Below, one piece after another: positions 16,729-25,721 of a stretch of DNA of 64,000 nt. A program made the translations under genes and the position numbers. The stretch covers positions 1-64,000 of the forward strand of contig NZ_SPMY01000025.1 of the NCBI RefSeq assembly GCF_012939955.1, read 5' to 3'. This DNA comes from Candidatus Accumulibacter phosphatis (lineage in GTDB: Bacteria > Pseudomonadota > Gammaproteobacteria > Burkholderiales > Rhodocyclaceae). Every line of letters starts with the position of its first letter. The first letter of the stretch is position 1. The notes under the pieces were generated by a model. That model made no database searches. It had not been told where the DNA came from and saw only the letters and a list, made by a program, of their open reading frames with translations.

Positions 16729-17589
16729 TCAGAATGAGGCGGGGCGGGCGAGTTTCAGGATGCGCTGGCGCCCCTGTTCGGCCAGCAGGTAACTGCCGGC
16801 AGCGAGGGGAATGATGGTTTGCGCGGAACGCAGGTGGGTCAGGATGACCTGCAGCTGGCCGCTGGTGTCGAGCAGCAGCACACGTGCCATGTGCGTTGCG
16901 TCCTCGGTGATCCAAAGGCCATCCGTAGTGCATTGTACAAAACCGGGTGCGTTGAGGCCATCGGCGACGACGATGTCCGGGCCCTTGGCCTGCCATTGCT
17001 TGACCCAGCCCTGGCGCTTCTCGGTATAGAACAGCCGGCCGTCGGCGCACAGGCTGACGCCCTCGCCATCGTCCAGCCCGTCACGAAGCACGCTCAGTTC
17101 ACCGCTGTCGGGGGTAAAGCGCAACAGGCGGCCCGGCCGCGCATCCTCGATGGCGTAGAGCACCTGGCCGTCGGTGGCGATGCCCTCGATGCCGTTGCCC
17201 TCGAAAAGCGTCTCGGTCTGGCCGTTGCGCAGCCACAGCACCGGCAGCTTGCCACCTTCCTGGCCGGTCACCAGGCCGCCACGGAAAATCACCTGGCCGT
17301 CCGGTTTGGAAAGCCCGCTGAGTATCTCCGTGAGGTCGCCGTCGGGCGTCAGTTTGAGGATCTTGCCCTTGCCGCTGGCGATCTCCTGGCTGATGTAGAG
17401 ACCGCCCTGGCCGTCCAGTGCCAGCGCGCTGACCATGGGAATCTCGTCGCGATAGACCTGCACCTCCCAGCCCGCCGCGGCAGTCACCGGGTAGAACTGC
17501 CGCCAGCTGGCATGGATCAGATACAGCGTCAGGGCGGCGCCGAAGACGGCGAGAGTTGCGCGCCAGTAAGGCTTCAGGAGCAAGGGCAT
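16729..17589 (-). CDS. SMP-30/gluconolactonase-like beta-propeller protein, membrane anchored
   Basis: A 286-residue protein with an N-terminal hydrophobic anchor (about residues 10-27) and a periplasmic beta-propeller. The blade repeats show the loop pattern ALDGQGGLYIS, GNGIEGIATDGQVLYAI and LCADGRLFYTE. The family includes lactonases and strictosidine-synthase-like proteins with divalent-metal sites. A clear catalytic assignment is not possible here. The gene is immediately upstream of the LTA-synthase-like gene, suggesting a joint role at the cell surface. Start ATG 17589 places the anchor correctly. Confidence 0.65.
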   Translation of the reverse strand: MPLLLKPYWRATLAVFGAALTLYLIHASWRQFYPVTAAAGWEVQVYRDEIPMVSALALDGQGGLYISQEIASGKGKILKLTPDGDLTEILSGLSKPDGQVIFRGGLVTGQEGGKLPVLWLRNGQTETLFEGNGIEGIATDGQVLYAIEDARPGRLLRFTPDSGELSVLRDGLDDGEGVSLCADGRLFYTEKRQGWVKQWQAKGPDIVVADGLNAPGFVQCTTDGLWITEDATHMARVLLLDTSGQLQVILTHLRSAQTIIPLAAGSYLLAEQGRQRILKLARPASF

Positions 17590-17923
17590 GCTTTCGTCTT
17601 TCCTTTGTATTCGGTATCTGAAGTCGCGTCGGCGATCGGCAGGCTGGCGTTGTCGCCAGATCTTGCCGGCCTAAGTGGTGTCAATGATGGGTGCAAAAAC
17701 GACGGTCTCTGCGACTCTGTCGAAATTTCTTGGTGGTCGCTCCTTTGATGCACGTTAATGCACGCGAAAGTCGCGTGGGAGCGAAGATAGCGAGCGGGAA
17801 TTAGGGGAAGCTTAGGGGCAAGGGCTTACTGCTGATCCGGCGTGGACAGGAATCGTGCGCTAATGCTGGACAGCGGACAAGATCCGCATTCCTGCCGCCA
17901 GATGTTCTCCATGCACCCTACCG
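17590..17923. other. Intergenic region with a decayed repeat end
   Basis: No gene is supported between the SMP-30-like gene and repeat copy 3. Around 17753-17777 there is a short match to one repeat terminus (TTAATGCACGCGAAAGTCGCG), which looks like an eroded or rearranged repeat copy. The promoter of the downstream minus-strand operon probably lies near 17600-17720, but no clear hexamers were identified. Confidence 0.35.
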
Positions 17924-18050
17924 TTAATGTGAAAGTCGCGCATGCGACTCACGAACCTCCCTTCTCCCCCTGCGGGAGAAGGGCCGGGGGGAAGAGGGGG
18001 ACGGTCATGACTTTCATCATCCGGGGGTATCTCGACTGTCATGACCGTTA
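17924..18050 (+). repeat. TTAA-bounded interspersed repeat, copy 3
   Basis: A full short-form copy: TTAATGTGAAAGTCGCG, the GCATGCGAC hairpin arm, CCCTTCTCCCCCTGCGGGAG hairpin, then ACGGTCATGACTTTCATCAT and the closing GTCATGACCGTTA. It stands alone between divergent transcription units, ~120 bp upstream of the GH18/GT2 gene. Confidence 0.9.
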
Positions 18051-18171
18051 GCTCGCGAACCGACAATCGGGGGTGACGCCGCGCGCGGCGTTTTCGCTCC
18101 CGCAGCAGGAAGACCAGCCCGCCAGTGCGGGTGGTGCGTGAAGCGCATTTTCACAGGCCGCTGATCTCCAC

Positions 18172-20938
18172 ATGTCGCAGCCCTCATCCGTCGCCCCATC
18201 GCTCAGGTCAGACGGCGGCCCAAAAATCGCCGCAGCCGTATTTTTCGATCCGGCCAAAAAGCGCTGGCCGCGTCTCCGCCTGGGCATGCTGCTGGTCGGT
18301 GTCGCCCTGACCCTGCTTCTCGGCGGACTGCGGCTCAGTGTTCTGGCAGCGCCGGTCTTGCCGGCGCTACGTCTGCCGAACGTCAGTTTTCTGCCGCACG
18401 GCGCGCACGCCGTGCCGGATATCCCGGCGCTCGCTCCCGAACGACCCACGACCCGCCGCGAACGCGCCTTGCGTAACGAGCAGCTCAAACTCGCCCGCGA
18501 GCGTGAGCGCAGCCTGCGCCAGCTGCTACAGCCAGCGCGCGCGAACGCCGCGAACGCCGCGAACGTGGATCACCAGCCCTTGGCGATTGGCTTCTTCGTC
18601 AACTGGGACGATGCCAGCATGAGTTCGCTGAAGGAGACCCTCGGCAGCCTGGATACGGTGATCGCCGAGTGGCTGCACCTGGCGGGTGAGGACGGCACGC
18701 TGCGCGAGAACGATGCGCTGCGCACCGCACACGTCAGCGACTACATTCGCGCCCGCCGACCCGACCCGACCCGACCTGTCGCTGGTGCCGCTGGTCAACA
18801 ACTGGAACGGCCATGAGTGGGAAGGCGCCAAACTGGGACGCATGCTCGCCGATCCGGCTGCACGCAAGCGAACGATCGAGCAGATTCTCGTCTTGGTCGA
18901 AGCGCATCGCCATGCCGGCATCAGCATCGACTTCGAGAATATTGCCGCCAAGGCGCAAGCCGACTTCCAGCGCTTCATGGCCGAGCTGTGTGCGGTGATG
19001 CATCCGCGCAAGCTGCTGGTGTCGGTCAACGTGCCGGCTGCCGACGCCGCTTTCGATTACCGCCGCCTGGTGCGCAATGCCGACTATCTGATCCTGATGG
19101 CCTACGACGAGCACTGGGCCGACGGCTCGCCGGGGCCGATCGCCAGTCTGCCGTGGTTCGCGCGCGTCCTGCGCGCCAGGCAACGCGACATCCCGGCCGA
19201 GAAAATGATCGTCGCCATCGGCAACTACGCTGACGATTGGGGCCCCCGGCCAGCCGGCCGAGGAGCGCACTTGCGAAGAGGCCGTTCTCATTGCCAAGGA
19301 ATCGGACGGCAAGCCGCGGCTCGACCCCGCCTCGCTCAACCCGACCTTCTCTTGCGCCGACGATGACGATCGCCGCCATCACGTCTGGCTGCTCGATGCC
19401 ACGACTGCCTTCAAGCAGCTGGTCACCCTGCGCTCGCTGCAGCCGCGCGGCGTCGCCCTGTCGCGGCTTGGCAGTGAGGATCCCGCCTTGTGGAAGGTCT
19501 TCGCCAGGAAAGGTCCGCTCGACGCCGCACGCGCCGAGGAACTGGCCGAAATTCGTTTCGCCTATGGCGTCGACTACGAAGGCCAGGGCGAAGGCCTCGA
19601 GGTCACTGCGCAGCCGCAGATCGGCCGGCGGATCATCAAGTTCGACGCACAGCGCGGCCTGATCTCCGGCGAGCGTTTCAGCGCTTTTCCGTCGCCCTAC
19701 GTCATCACCCGCCACGGTAGCGCCAAGCACAAGATTGTCCTCACTTTCGACGACGGGCCCGATCCCAAGTCCACGCTACTGATTCTCGACGCCCTGCGCG
19801 ATGCCGGCGTGCCGGCGACCTTCTTCATCATCGGCGCCAACGGCCAGAACCATCCGGAATTGCTGCGCCGCGCGATCGCTGAAGGGCACGAGTTGGGCAA
19901 CCACACGTTCACCCATCCCAATATTTCAAGCATCTCGCCGCAGCAGCTGGAACTCGATCTTTCTGCCACGCAACACCTGCTGGCCAGCGAAGTCGGTCGG
20001 CACTCCCTGCTCTTTCGCTCGCCCTATGCCACCGGTGCCCCCCGAAGAGCAGCTGCGCAGCCGCTTCGACGGCGCCGCGTTTGCGGTTATCAACTGGGCT
20101 GGCGCGGCGATCGACTGGCTGTTCGTCCTCGCAAGGACCCGCGCGTCGCTGCCGTCGCCGGCAACACCAAAGTCGGCAATCGCATCAATCTGCTCACGCG
20201 CTGGCAGGTGCTCGATTACATCACCAGCCAGAATCTCGATCGCCGCGCCTTCGCCGTCCTCAACTGCATCACCGTCGTTCCCGGCGCCGTCGGCGCCTGG
20301 CGGCGCGAGCTGGTCGAAAGTGCCGGTGGTTTCAGGAACGACACCCTGGCCGAAGATGCCGGCCTCACCCTGGCCATTCGCAAGCTTGGCAAGCACATCG
20401 TCTACGAAGAAGAAGCCATCGCCCAGACCGAAGTGCCGGACACCGTGCGCGGTTTCATCGGCCAGCGCTACCGCTGGATGTACGGCACCATGCAAGCGGC
20501 CTGGAAACACCGTGACGTGCTTTTTCGCCGGCGGTACGGCGCCTTGGGTTTTGTCGTCTTGCCCAATGTCGTCATTTTCCAGGTGCTCTTTCCGCTGATC
20601 TCGCCGATCATGGACCTACTCCTGATCGGCTCGCTGGGATCGGCCGCCTTCAGCTACTCGCACCACCCGGAGGAGGAGGAGTATTCGGCCGACAATCTCT
20701 GGCGCGTCCTTTTCTACTACGCGCTCTTCGTCAGCGTGGACTACCTGGCCGCCATCCTGGCCTTCGCCCTCGAACGCAAGGAAAGCTGGGGGCTATTGAT
20801 ATGGCTGTTCTGGCAGCGTTTCTTCTATCGCCAGCTGATGTACTACGTGGCCATCAAGAGCACCATCACCTCGTTGAAAGGCGTGCTCGTTGGCTGGGGG
20901 AGGCGGAGCGTAAAGCGAGCGTGCAGGTGGAGGCTTGA
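18172..20938 (+). pseudogene. GH18 / polysaccharide deacetylase / GT2 multidomain protein, disrupted
   Basis: Three modules of a large membrane polysaccharide enzyme follow in order. First is a membrane anchor and GH18-like domain (VNWDDAS, GISIDFENI, LILMAYDEHW). Next comes a NodB-type deacetylase (LTFDDGPDPKS, GHELGNHTFTHPN). Last is the end of a GT2 synthase (AVAGNTKVGNRINLLTRW, LAEDAGLTLAIRK, GQRYRWMYGT) with membrane spans. Lesions: a CGACC tandem repeat shifts frame at 18757-18776. One extra C in CCCCC near 19245 and one extra G in GGGGG near 20895 shift it again; correcting the last gives a normal end at TGA 20936-20938. Between ~20035 and 20140 the end of NodB and the first half of GT2, including the nucleotide-sugar DxD, are missing. 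Function as written is lost; the indels could be consensus errors. Confidence 0.75.
18757..18776. repeat. Pentanucleotide tandem repeat, (CGACC)x4
   Basis: Four perfect head-to-tail copies of CGACC lie inside the GH18-like domain coding region. The reading frame before and after differs by one base. Two copies would restore one continuous frame reading IRARRPDLSLVPLVNN. Slippage in such a tract could switch the gene on and off, or it may be an assembly artefact. Confidence 0.7.
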
Positions 20939-20965
20939 TCGTCGCTTGGCGATGCCGGGCGAGCG

Positions 20966-21133
20966 AACGGTCATTACGGTCCTCCTCTCACTTGCAGTGC
21001 GCATTCCGGCTTGCACGCCGGAATCGTTCGCCGGGCAGGGAGCATGCTCCCTGAATTCCCCGCCTCACCCCTGGCCGTTTTCCCGCGAGGGAGAACGGAG
21101 ATTCGTGAGCCGCTTGCGCGACTTTTACATTAA
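20966..21133 (-). repeat. TTAA-bounded interspersed repeat, copy 4 (long form)
   Basis: A reversed long-form copy. In addition to the GTCGCG hairpin and the CGTTTTCCCGCGAGGGAGAA hairpin it carries the middle module with two further palindromes: AGGGAGCATGCTCCCT and TTCCGGCTTGCACGCCGGAA. The ACGGTCATTACGGTC end is degenerate. Its TTAA end at 21130-21133 contains the dsbD stop codon. Confidence 0.88.
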
Positions 21134-22948
21134 CCCAGACGCGCCAGCAAGCTGAGGAATTCGTCGGCGCTCATGAAGCCGACGACGCGTACGCCGTCGA
21201 TCTCCCGGCCCTGGCCGTCAAAGAAGATGATCCCTGGCGGACCGTAGAGATTGAAGCGCTGCAGCAGGGCCTTGTCTTCGTCCGAATTGGCGGTGACGTC
21301 AGCTTGTAGCAAGGTCCACCCTGCCAGCCTGGCGCGCACGCGCGCATCGGAAAAAGTGAAACGTTCCATTTCCTTGCAGGACACGCACCAGTCGGCGTAG
21401 AAGTCGAGCAGCACCGGCTGGCCAGCGCTCTCGATGCGGCTCTCGAGTTCGGCGAGAGTCCGGACGCGGGTGAACGGCAGCGGCCGGATTTCGACCTCGG
21501 CGGCACTGCTGCGCAGTACCGACAGCGGCTGCAGCGGGTCGCGCGAGCCGGCCAGTGCGCCGAGCAGCATCGCCGTGCCGCCGATGAGCATGAAAATCCC
21601 GATGCCTTTCCAGAAGCGCAGCCAGCCTTTGCTGTGCGCCGGCAGCGGATCGAGGGCGTGCAGGTAGATGGCCGGGATGATGAGCAGCAGGGCCCAGGCA
21701 ATCATTTGTGCGACGACCGGGATGACCGGCGAAAGCAACCACACGGCGGTGGCCAGCAGGAGCACGCCAAACGCTTTTTTGACGGCCTCCATCCACGGGC
21801 CAGAGCGCGGCAGCAGGATACCGGCCGACAGGCCGACGGCGAGCAGTGGGGCGCCCATGCCGAGCCCCATGGCGAACAGTGCTGCGCCGCCGAGGACGGC
21901 GTCGCCGCTGCGCCCGATGTAGAGCAGGGCGCCGGCCAGGGGGGGCGGCGACACAGGGGCCGACGATGATCGCCGAGAGCACGCCCATGGCCGCGACAGC
22001 GGGAAGCGAGCCGCCGCGCAGGTGGCTGGCTTCCTCGGAGACCTTGCTTTGCAGGAAAGTCGGCAACTGCAGTTCGTAGAAACCGAACATCGACAAGGAC
22101 AGGGCGACGAAAACCAGTGCGAAGCCACCGAGCACCCAGGCGTTCTGCAAGGCCGCGGTGAGCAGCGTGCCGGTCAGCCCGGCCGCGACTCCGGCGGCGG
22201 CGTAGGTAATGGCCATGCCCAGGACGTAGGCCAGCGACAGCAGGAAGCCGCGCGCGTGCGAAACGCCGCGACCGTCGCGACCGGAGCCGACGATGATGCT
22301 CGACAGGATGGGAATCATCGGGAAGCAGCACGGCGTCAGGGACAGCAGCAGCCCGAAGCCGAAGAAGCTGGCGACCAGCAACCAGAAGCTGGCATTCTTG
22401 AACAACTGCGCGATGCGTCCGGACTCGTCGTCGCTGAACTTCTCGCTCGCTGCACCGGTGGCGCTGGTGGCTATTGGCGTTGTCGCCGGGTCCGGCAACT
22501 CGAGCTTGAGCGTCTGTCTTTGCGGCGGATAGCAGATGCCGGCGTCGGCGCAACCCTGGGAAGTGACTTTCAGGGTCAGCGGCAGTGGCCCGGAGCTGTT
22601 ACGTTCCACGGGAATGCGGATCAGCGCTTGCTGGTAATAGACCTCGACGTCGCCGAAATTGGGATCCTCCTTGACCTTGCCCGGTGGCAGCATCGGCGTG
22701 CCCAGTGGCACGCTCTCGGGTTCGGCGGCGAAGCGGAATTTGTCGCGGTAGAGGTAATAGCCCCGGGCGATCTCGAAACGCACTTCGATGGTCTGCCCGT
22801 CGATGGCTCGTGCCGTCGGTTTGAAGGCAACGGCCGGGTCGAGGAACTCTTCGCCCTGCGCTGGCCAGGCGAGCAGCAGCAGCGAAAGGAAGAACGGCAG
22901 CAGGGAGGAGCGTCGGATTGGGCGCGGGAACGAGAACAGCCAGGTCAT
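21130..22948 (-). CDS. dsbD: Thiol:disulfide interchange protein DsbD (frame broken by one base)
   Basis: DsbD carries electrons from cytoplasmic thioredoxin across the inner membrane to periplasmic DsbC/DsbG and cytochrome-maturation proteins. All three domains are seen. After a signal peptide comes the immunoglobulin-like alpha domain with CADAGICYPP. The eight-span beta domain follows with TPCCFPMIP and the second conserved VGPCVAAP. Last is the thioredoxin-like gamma domain with YADWCVSCKEME. The frame breaks in a C7 tract (G7 at ~21942-21948 on the + strand) right after VGPCVAAP; six C restore a continuous 605-residue protein of normal length. The lesion is therefore probably a sequencing error. 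The stop lies within a repeat end. The gene follows cutA by 12 bp, a common pairing. Confidence 0.9.
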
Positions 22949-22960
22949 TGCGGTGCGTTT

Positions 22961-23296
22961 TCAGTCTTCAAGGTCGTCTGAGGCGGGCGTTTCGGCAGCT
23001 ACCCAGGCGAGATAGTCGGGTAGCCCGGCGGTCACCGGCAAGGCGATGATTTCCGGAAGCTCATAGGGGTGGTGCTGGCGAATCGCTGCTTCGAGCGCCG
23101 CGTAGCGTTCGCTGCGGGTCTTGATCAGCAGCGGCACTTCGCTGGCAGTTTCGAGCTCCCCCTGCCAGCGGTAGATCGAGTGGCAACCTGCCAGCACATT
23201 GACGCAGGCGGCCAGACGCGTTTCGACGAGTTCTCTGGCCAGCGCTTCGGCAGAGAGTCGGTCGGGTAGATTGGTCAGGACGAGAAGGGTGGTCAC
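22961..23296 (-). CDS. cutA: Divalent-cation tolerance protein CutA
   Basis: A 111-residue small trimeric cytoplasmic protein. Family features are the N-terminal VLTNLPDRLSAEALARELVE, the ACVNVLAGCHSIYRWQGE block with the copper-binding-region Cys, EVPLLIKT and HPYELPEI. CutA binds divalent metals and has been linked to copper tolerance, though its cellular role is still unclear. It is the first gene of a cutA-dsbD operon. Start ATG 23296 gives the standard N-terminus. Confidence 0.93.
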   Translation of the reverse strand: MTTLLVLTNLPDRLSAEALARELVETRLAACVNVLAGCHSIYRWQGELETASEVPLLIKTRSERYAALEAAIRQHHPYELPEIIALPVTAGLPDYLAWVAAETPASDDLED

Positions 23297-23363
23297 AGGG
23301 TGGATTGTACTCCTCTACTCTTCGACGCCCCCGACGCTACCGCCACCCCGGCAGCGTCCGCGT

Positions 23364-24002
23364 TCAGTGGCGCCAGGCGCGACTGACGATTTCGCGGATG
23401 ACGTGAAGGCGACGGTGGAAGAAGTGATCGGCGCCGGGGACGACGATCACCGGTAGCTCTAGCGGCTTCGCCCATTCGATGACGTTGGCCAGGGGCACGG
23501 TGCTGTCTTCCGAGCCGTGGATGACGATGGTGTCGCCGGGCACGGCCTTGGTGTGGTACTGGCGCGCGCCTTCGACGAAACCGGACGCCGTGCCGACCAG
23601 CACCAGGCGCTGTGCCGGATGACCGGCTTCGAGCAAGGCCGCGGCGACACGCGTCTGCACGTAGGCGCCGAAGGAGAAACCGGCCAGCGCCACCGGCAGA
23701 TTGCCGTAGCGGCACTTGGCTTCGGCGAGTACGGCGAGCATGTCTTCGGTTTCACCGCGGCCGTCGTCGTGCGTGCCCTCGGTCTGACCGATGCCGCGGA
23801 AATTGGGGCGCAGCGCGACGTAGTCGAGATGGGTGAAGGTGCGCGCCAGTGTCTGCACCACCTTGTTGGTATTGCCGCCGCCAAACAAGGGGTGCGGGTG
23901 GCCGATCATGGCGATGCCACGCGGCGCGCCGGGGTTTTCGACGATGATCTCGATCTTGCCGACCGGTCCGTCGATGAGCAGGTGTTCGGGCTGTATTTTC
24001 AT
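23364..24002 (-). CDS. Alpha/beta hydrolase, dienelactone-hydrolase-like short form
   Basis: A 212-residue cytoplasmic hydrolase of the COG2945 type. Features in order are IGHPHPLFGGGNTNKVV, LRPNFRGIGQTEG, the nucleophile AGFSFGAY, an Asp in IHGSEDSTVP and His in PGADHFFHRRL. Many relatives are annotated only as alpha/beta hydrolases, and the substrate is unknown. ATG 24002 lies 28 bp after the stop of the 2Fe-2S ferredoxin gene, so the two are co-transcribed. An upstream in-frame extension overlaps the ferredoxin gene and is not credible. Confidence 0.88.
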   Translation of the reverse strand: MKIQPEHLLIDGPVGKIEIIVENPGAPRGIAMIGHPHPLFGGGNTNKVVQTLARTFTHLDYVALRPNFRGIGQTEGTHDDGRGETEDMLAVLAEAKCRYGNLPVALAGFSFGAYVQTRVAAALLEAGHPAQRLVLVGTASGFVEGARQYHTKAVPGDTIVIHGSEDSTVPLANVIEWAKPLELPVIVVPGADHFFHRRLHVIREIVSRAWRH

Positions 24003-24030
24003 GGCCAGGGTTTCCTCTCGCTGCCGTTTC

Positions 24031-24321
24031 TCAGATGCGCAGTCGTTCGACGACCCGCCCGTGTACCAGGTGTTCCTGGATGATTTCCTCGATGTCTTCG
24101 TGGTCGACGTAGCTGTACCAGACCTCTTCCGGATAGACCACCAGGACCGGTCCGTTGTCGCAGCGGTCGAGGCAGCCGGCGCGGTTGATGCGCACCTTGC
24201 CGGCACCTTTCATCTTCAGTTCGCCGATGCGGTCTTTGGCATAGGTCTGGGCGGCGGTCGCGCCCGCGTTGTTGCAGCAGGTCTCACCCTCGCCGCGCTG
24301 GTTGCAGCAGAAAAAAGACAT
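24031..24321 (-). CDS. Thioredoxin-like [2Fe-2S] ferredoxin
   Basis: A 96-residue protein of the thioredoxin-fold 2Fe-2S ferredoxin type (Aquifex Fd4 / NuoE-related). Likely cluster ligands are Cys residues in GETCCNNAG and the pair in INRAGCLDRCDNGP, followed by VLVVYPEEVWYSYV. It probably shuttles electrons in the cytoplasm; the partner is not known. The N-terminal MSFFCCNQRG adds extra Cys that may not bind the cluster. It is the first gene of a two-gene unit with the hydrolase. Confidence 0.88.
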   Translation of the reverse strand: MSFFCCNQRGEGETCCNNAGATAAQTYAKDRIGELKMKGAGKVRINRAGCLDRCDNGPVLVVYPEEVWYSYVDHEDIEEIIQEHLVHGRVVERLRI

Positions 24322-24562
24322 GATGCTTGAAGTAACTCATGCGCACGGGCTCCTGGCGACTGTTTGCTGATTGCGGCGGTCGATTCTAACCCCGATTCGT
24401 CTGCCGCAAGAGCTCTGCCGAGCGCCGCAGCGCGATGACTACAGGCCGAAGAGCGGAGGAAAGCTCGTCGATCGCGTAAAATTCGCCTGCTGTCGTGGCG
24501 TCCGTGGGCTCTTCTGTCTTCTGGTCACGGCAAGTTTTCAAGCTGCCAGAACTGCCCAATCA

Positions 24563-25705
24563 ATGACTATCTGTGAAGATCCTTTCGCCATTCTCGGTGT
24601 CAGCCCCGAGGCTTCGCCGGCCGACGTCAAGCGCGCCTATCGCCGGCTGGCCATGCACTGGCACCCGGATCGCAATCCGGCAGCGCTGGCCGAGGCCGAG
24701 TTCAAGCGCGTGAACGCGGCCTACGAGCTGTTTCTCGACCCGCAGCGGCTGGCCGAATGGCGACAGGCACAGGCTGCCAGCGAGGCCGGCGAACGCCGGC
24801 AGCGCGAAGGCAAGGGCAGCGCCAGCAAGGCGCGCGAGAGCAAAGGCGATGGAAGTAGTTCCGGCGCCCGCAAGGCGGCTGGCAAGCAGAATGAGCAGAG
24901 TGCCGGCGAAGACCTGACGCAGGCCTTGACGCTGACCTTCGAGGAGGCGGCCCTCGGTTGCCGGAAAACGATCGCCCTGGTGCAGGGCGTTCGCTGTGCC
25001 AGTTGTCGCAGCAGCGGCCGTGTGCAACACCGCAATTCGGTACCCTGCAAGCATTGCAGCGGTTGCGGTCGGCTTAGCCAAGGCGGCGGCGAGACCCGCA
25101 TCTGCACGAGTTGTGGTGGGCGTGGCTTTCTGCGTGAGACCGACTGTCCTGATTGCAGCGGCAGTGGTTGGCTACACCAACCACGCACGCTGTCAGTGAC
25201 CGTGCCAGCGGGCTTGCTCGCAGGTGAGCGCCTGCGGCTGGCTGGCCAGGCGCCGCTGCCTGCAGGCAGTGGCGGTGGCGGTAGCGACGCTGGCAAAGCC
25301 GGCGACCTGTACCTCGAGATAAAGCTGGCCGCGCATCCACTGTTCGTCCTGCACGGGCGCGACGTCCATTGTCAGGTGCCGGTGAGTGCCTACCGCCTGC
25401 TCTGCGGTGGGCGGATCGAGGTGCCGAGCCTGGGCGGCACCACGACGCTCGAACTCTCTACCGACCCGCAGCAGCCGCTTGAGTATCGTCTGCCGGGCCA
25501 GGGCTGGCCCGCAAAAGGACGGCATAAGGCCGGCGATCTGCTGCTGCAGTTGCAGCGTATTCAGCCGCAGAGCGTCAGTGCGCCGGACGTCGAGCTGCTC
25601 GAACGCCTGGAACAGCGTCTTGCCGGCGATCTCGCTCGACGCGCGCCAGAATTGGCCGTGTGGGAAGCGGCAATGCGGGCTCGGCGGAAGCTGGCCGGCG
25701 CGTAA
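24563..25705 (+). CDS. DnaJ-like co-chaperone (J domain plus zinc finger)
   Basis: A 380-residue Hsp40. The J domain is at residues ~5-70 with the HPD motif in MHWHPDRNP. An Ala/Ser/Lys-rich linker (~80-120) replaces the usual Gly/Phe region. The central zinc-finger region holds four CxxC pairs (CASC, CKHC, CTSC, CPDC). A C-terminal substrate-binding region follows (VTVPAGLLAGERLRLAGQ, then AGDLYLEIKLAAHPLF). It would stimulate a DnaK-type Hsp70 and bind clients. The gene stands alone, not beside dnaK, so it is a paralogue and not the main dnaJ. ATG 24563 is directly before the J domain. Confidence 0.85.
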   Translation: MTICEDPFAILGVSPEASPADVKRAYRRLAMHWHPDRNPAALAEAEFKRVNAAYELFLDPQRLAEWRQAQAASEAGERRQREGKGSASKARESKGDGSSSGARKAAGKQNEQSAGEDLTQALTLTFEEAALGCRKTIALVQGVRCASCRSSGRVQHRNSVPCKHCSGCGRLSQGGGETRICTSCGGRGFLRETDCPDCSGSGWLHQPRTLSVTVPAGLLAGERLRLAGQAPLPAGSGGGGSDAGKAGDLYLEIKLAAHPLFVLHGRDVHCQVPVSAYRLLCGGRIEVPSLGGTTTLELSTDPQQPLEYRLPGQGWPAKGRHKAGDLLLQLQRIQPQSVSAPDVELLERLEQRLAGDLARRAPELAVWEAAMRARRKLAGA

Positions 25706-25721
25706 CTCGCGTAACTCTTCG

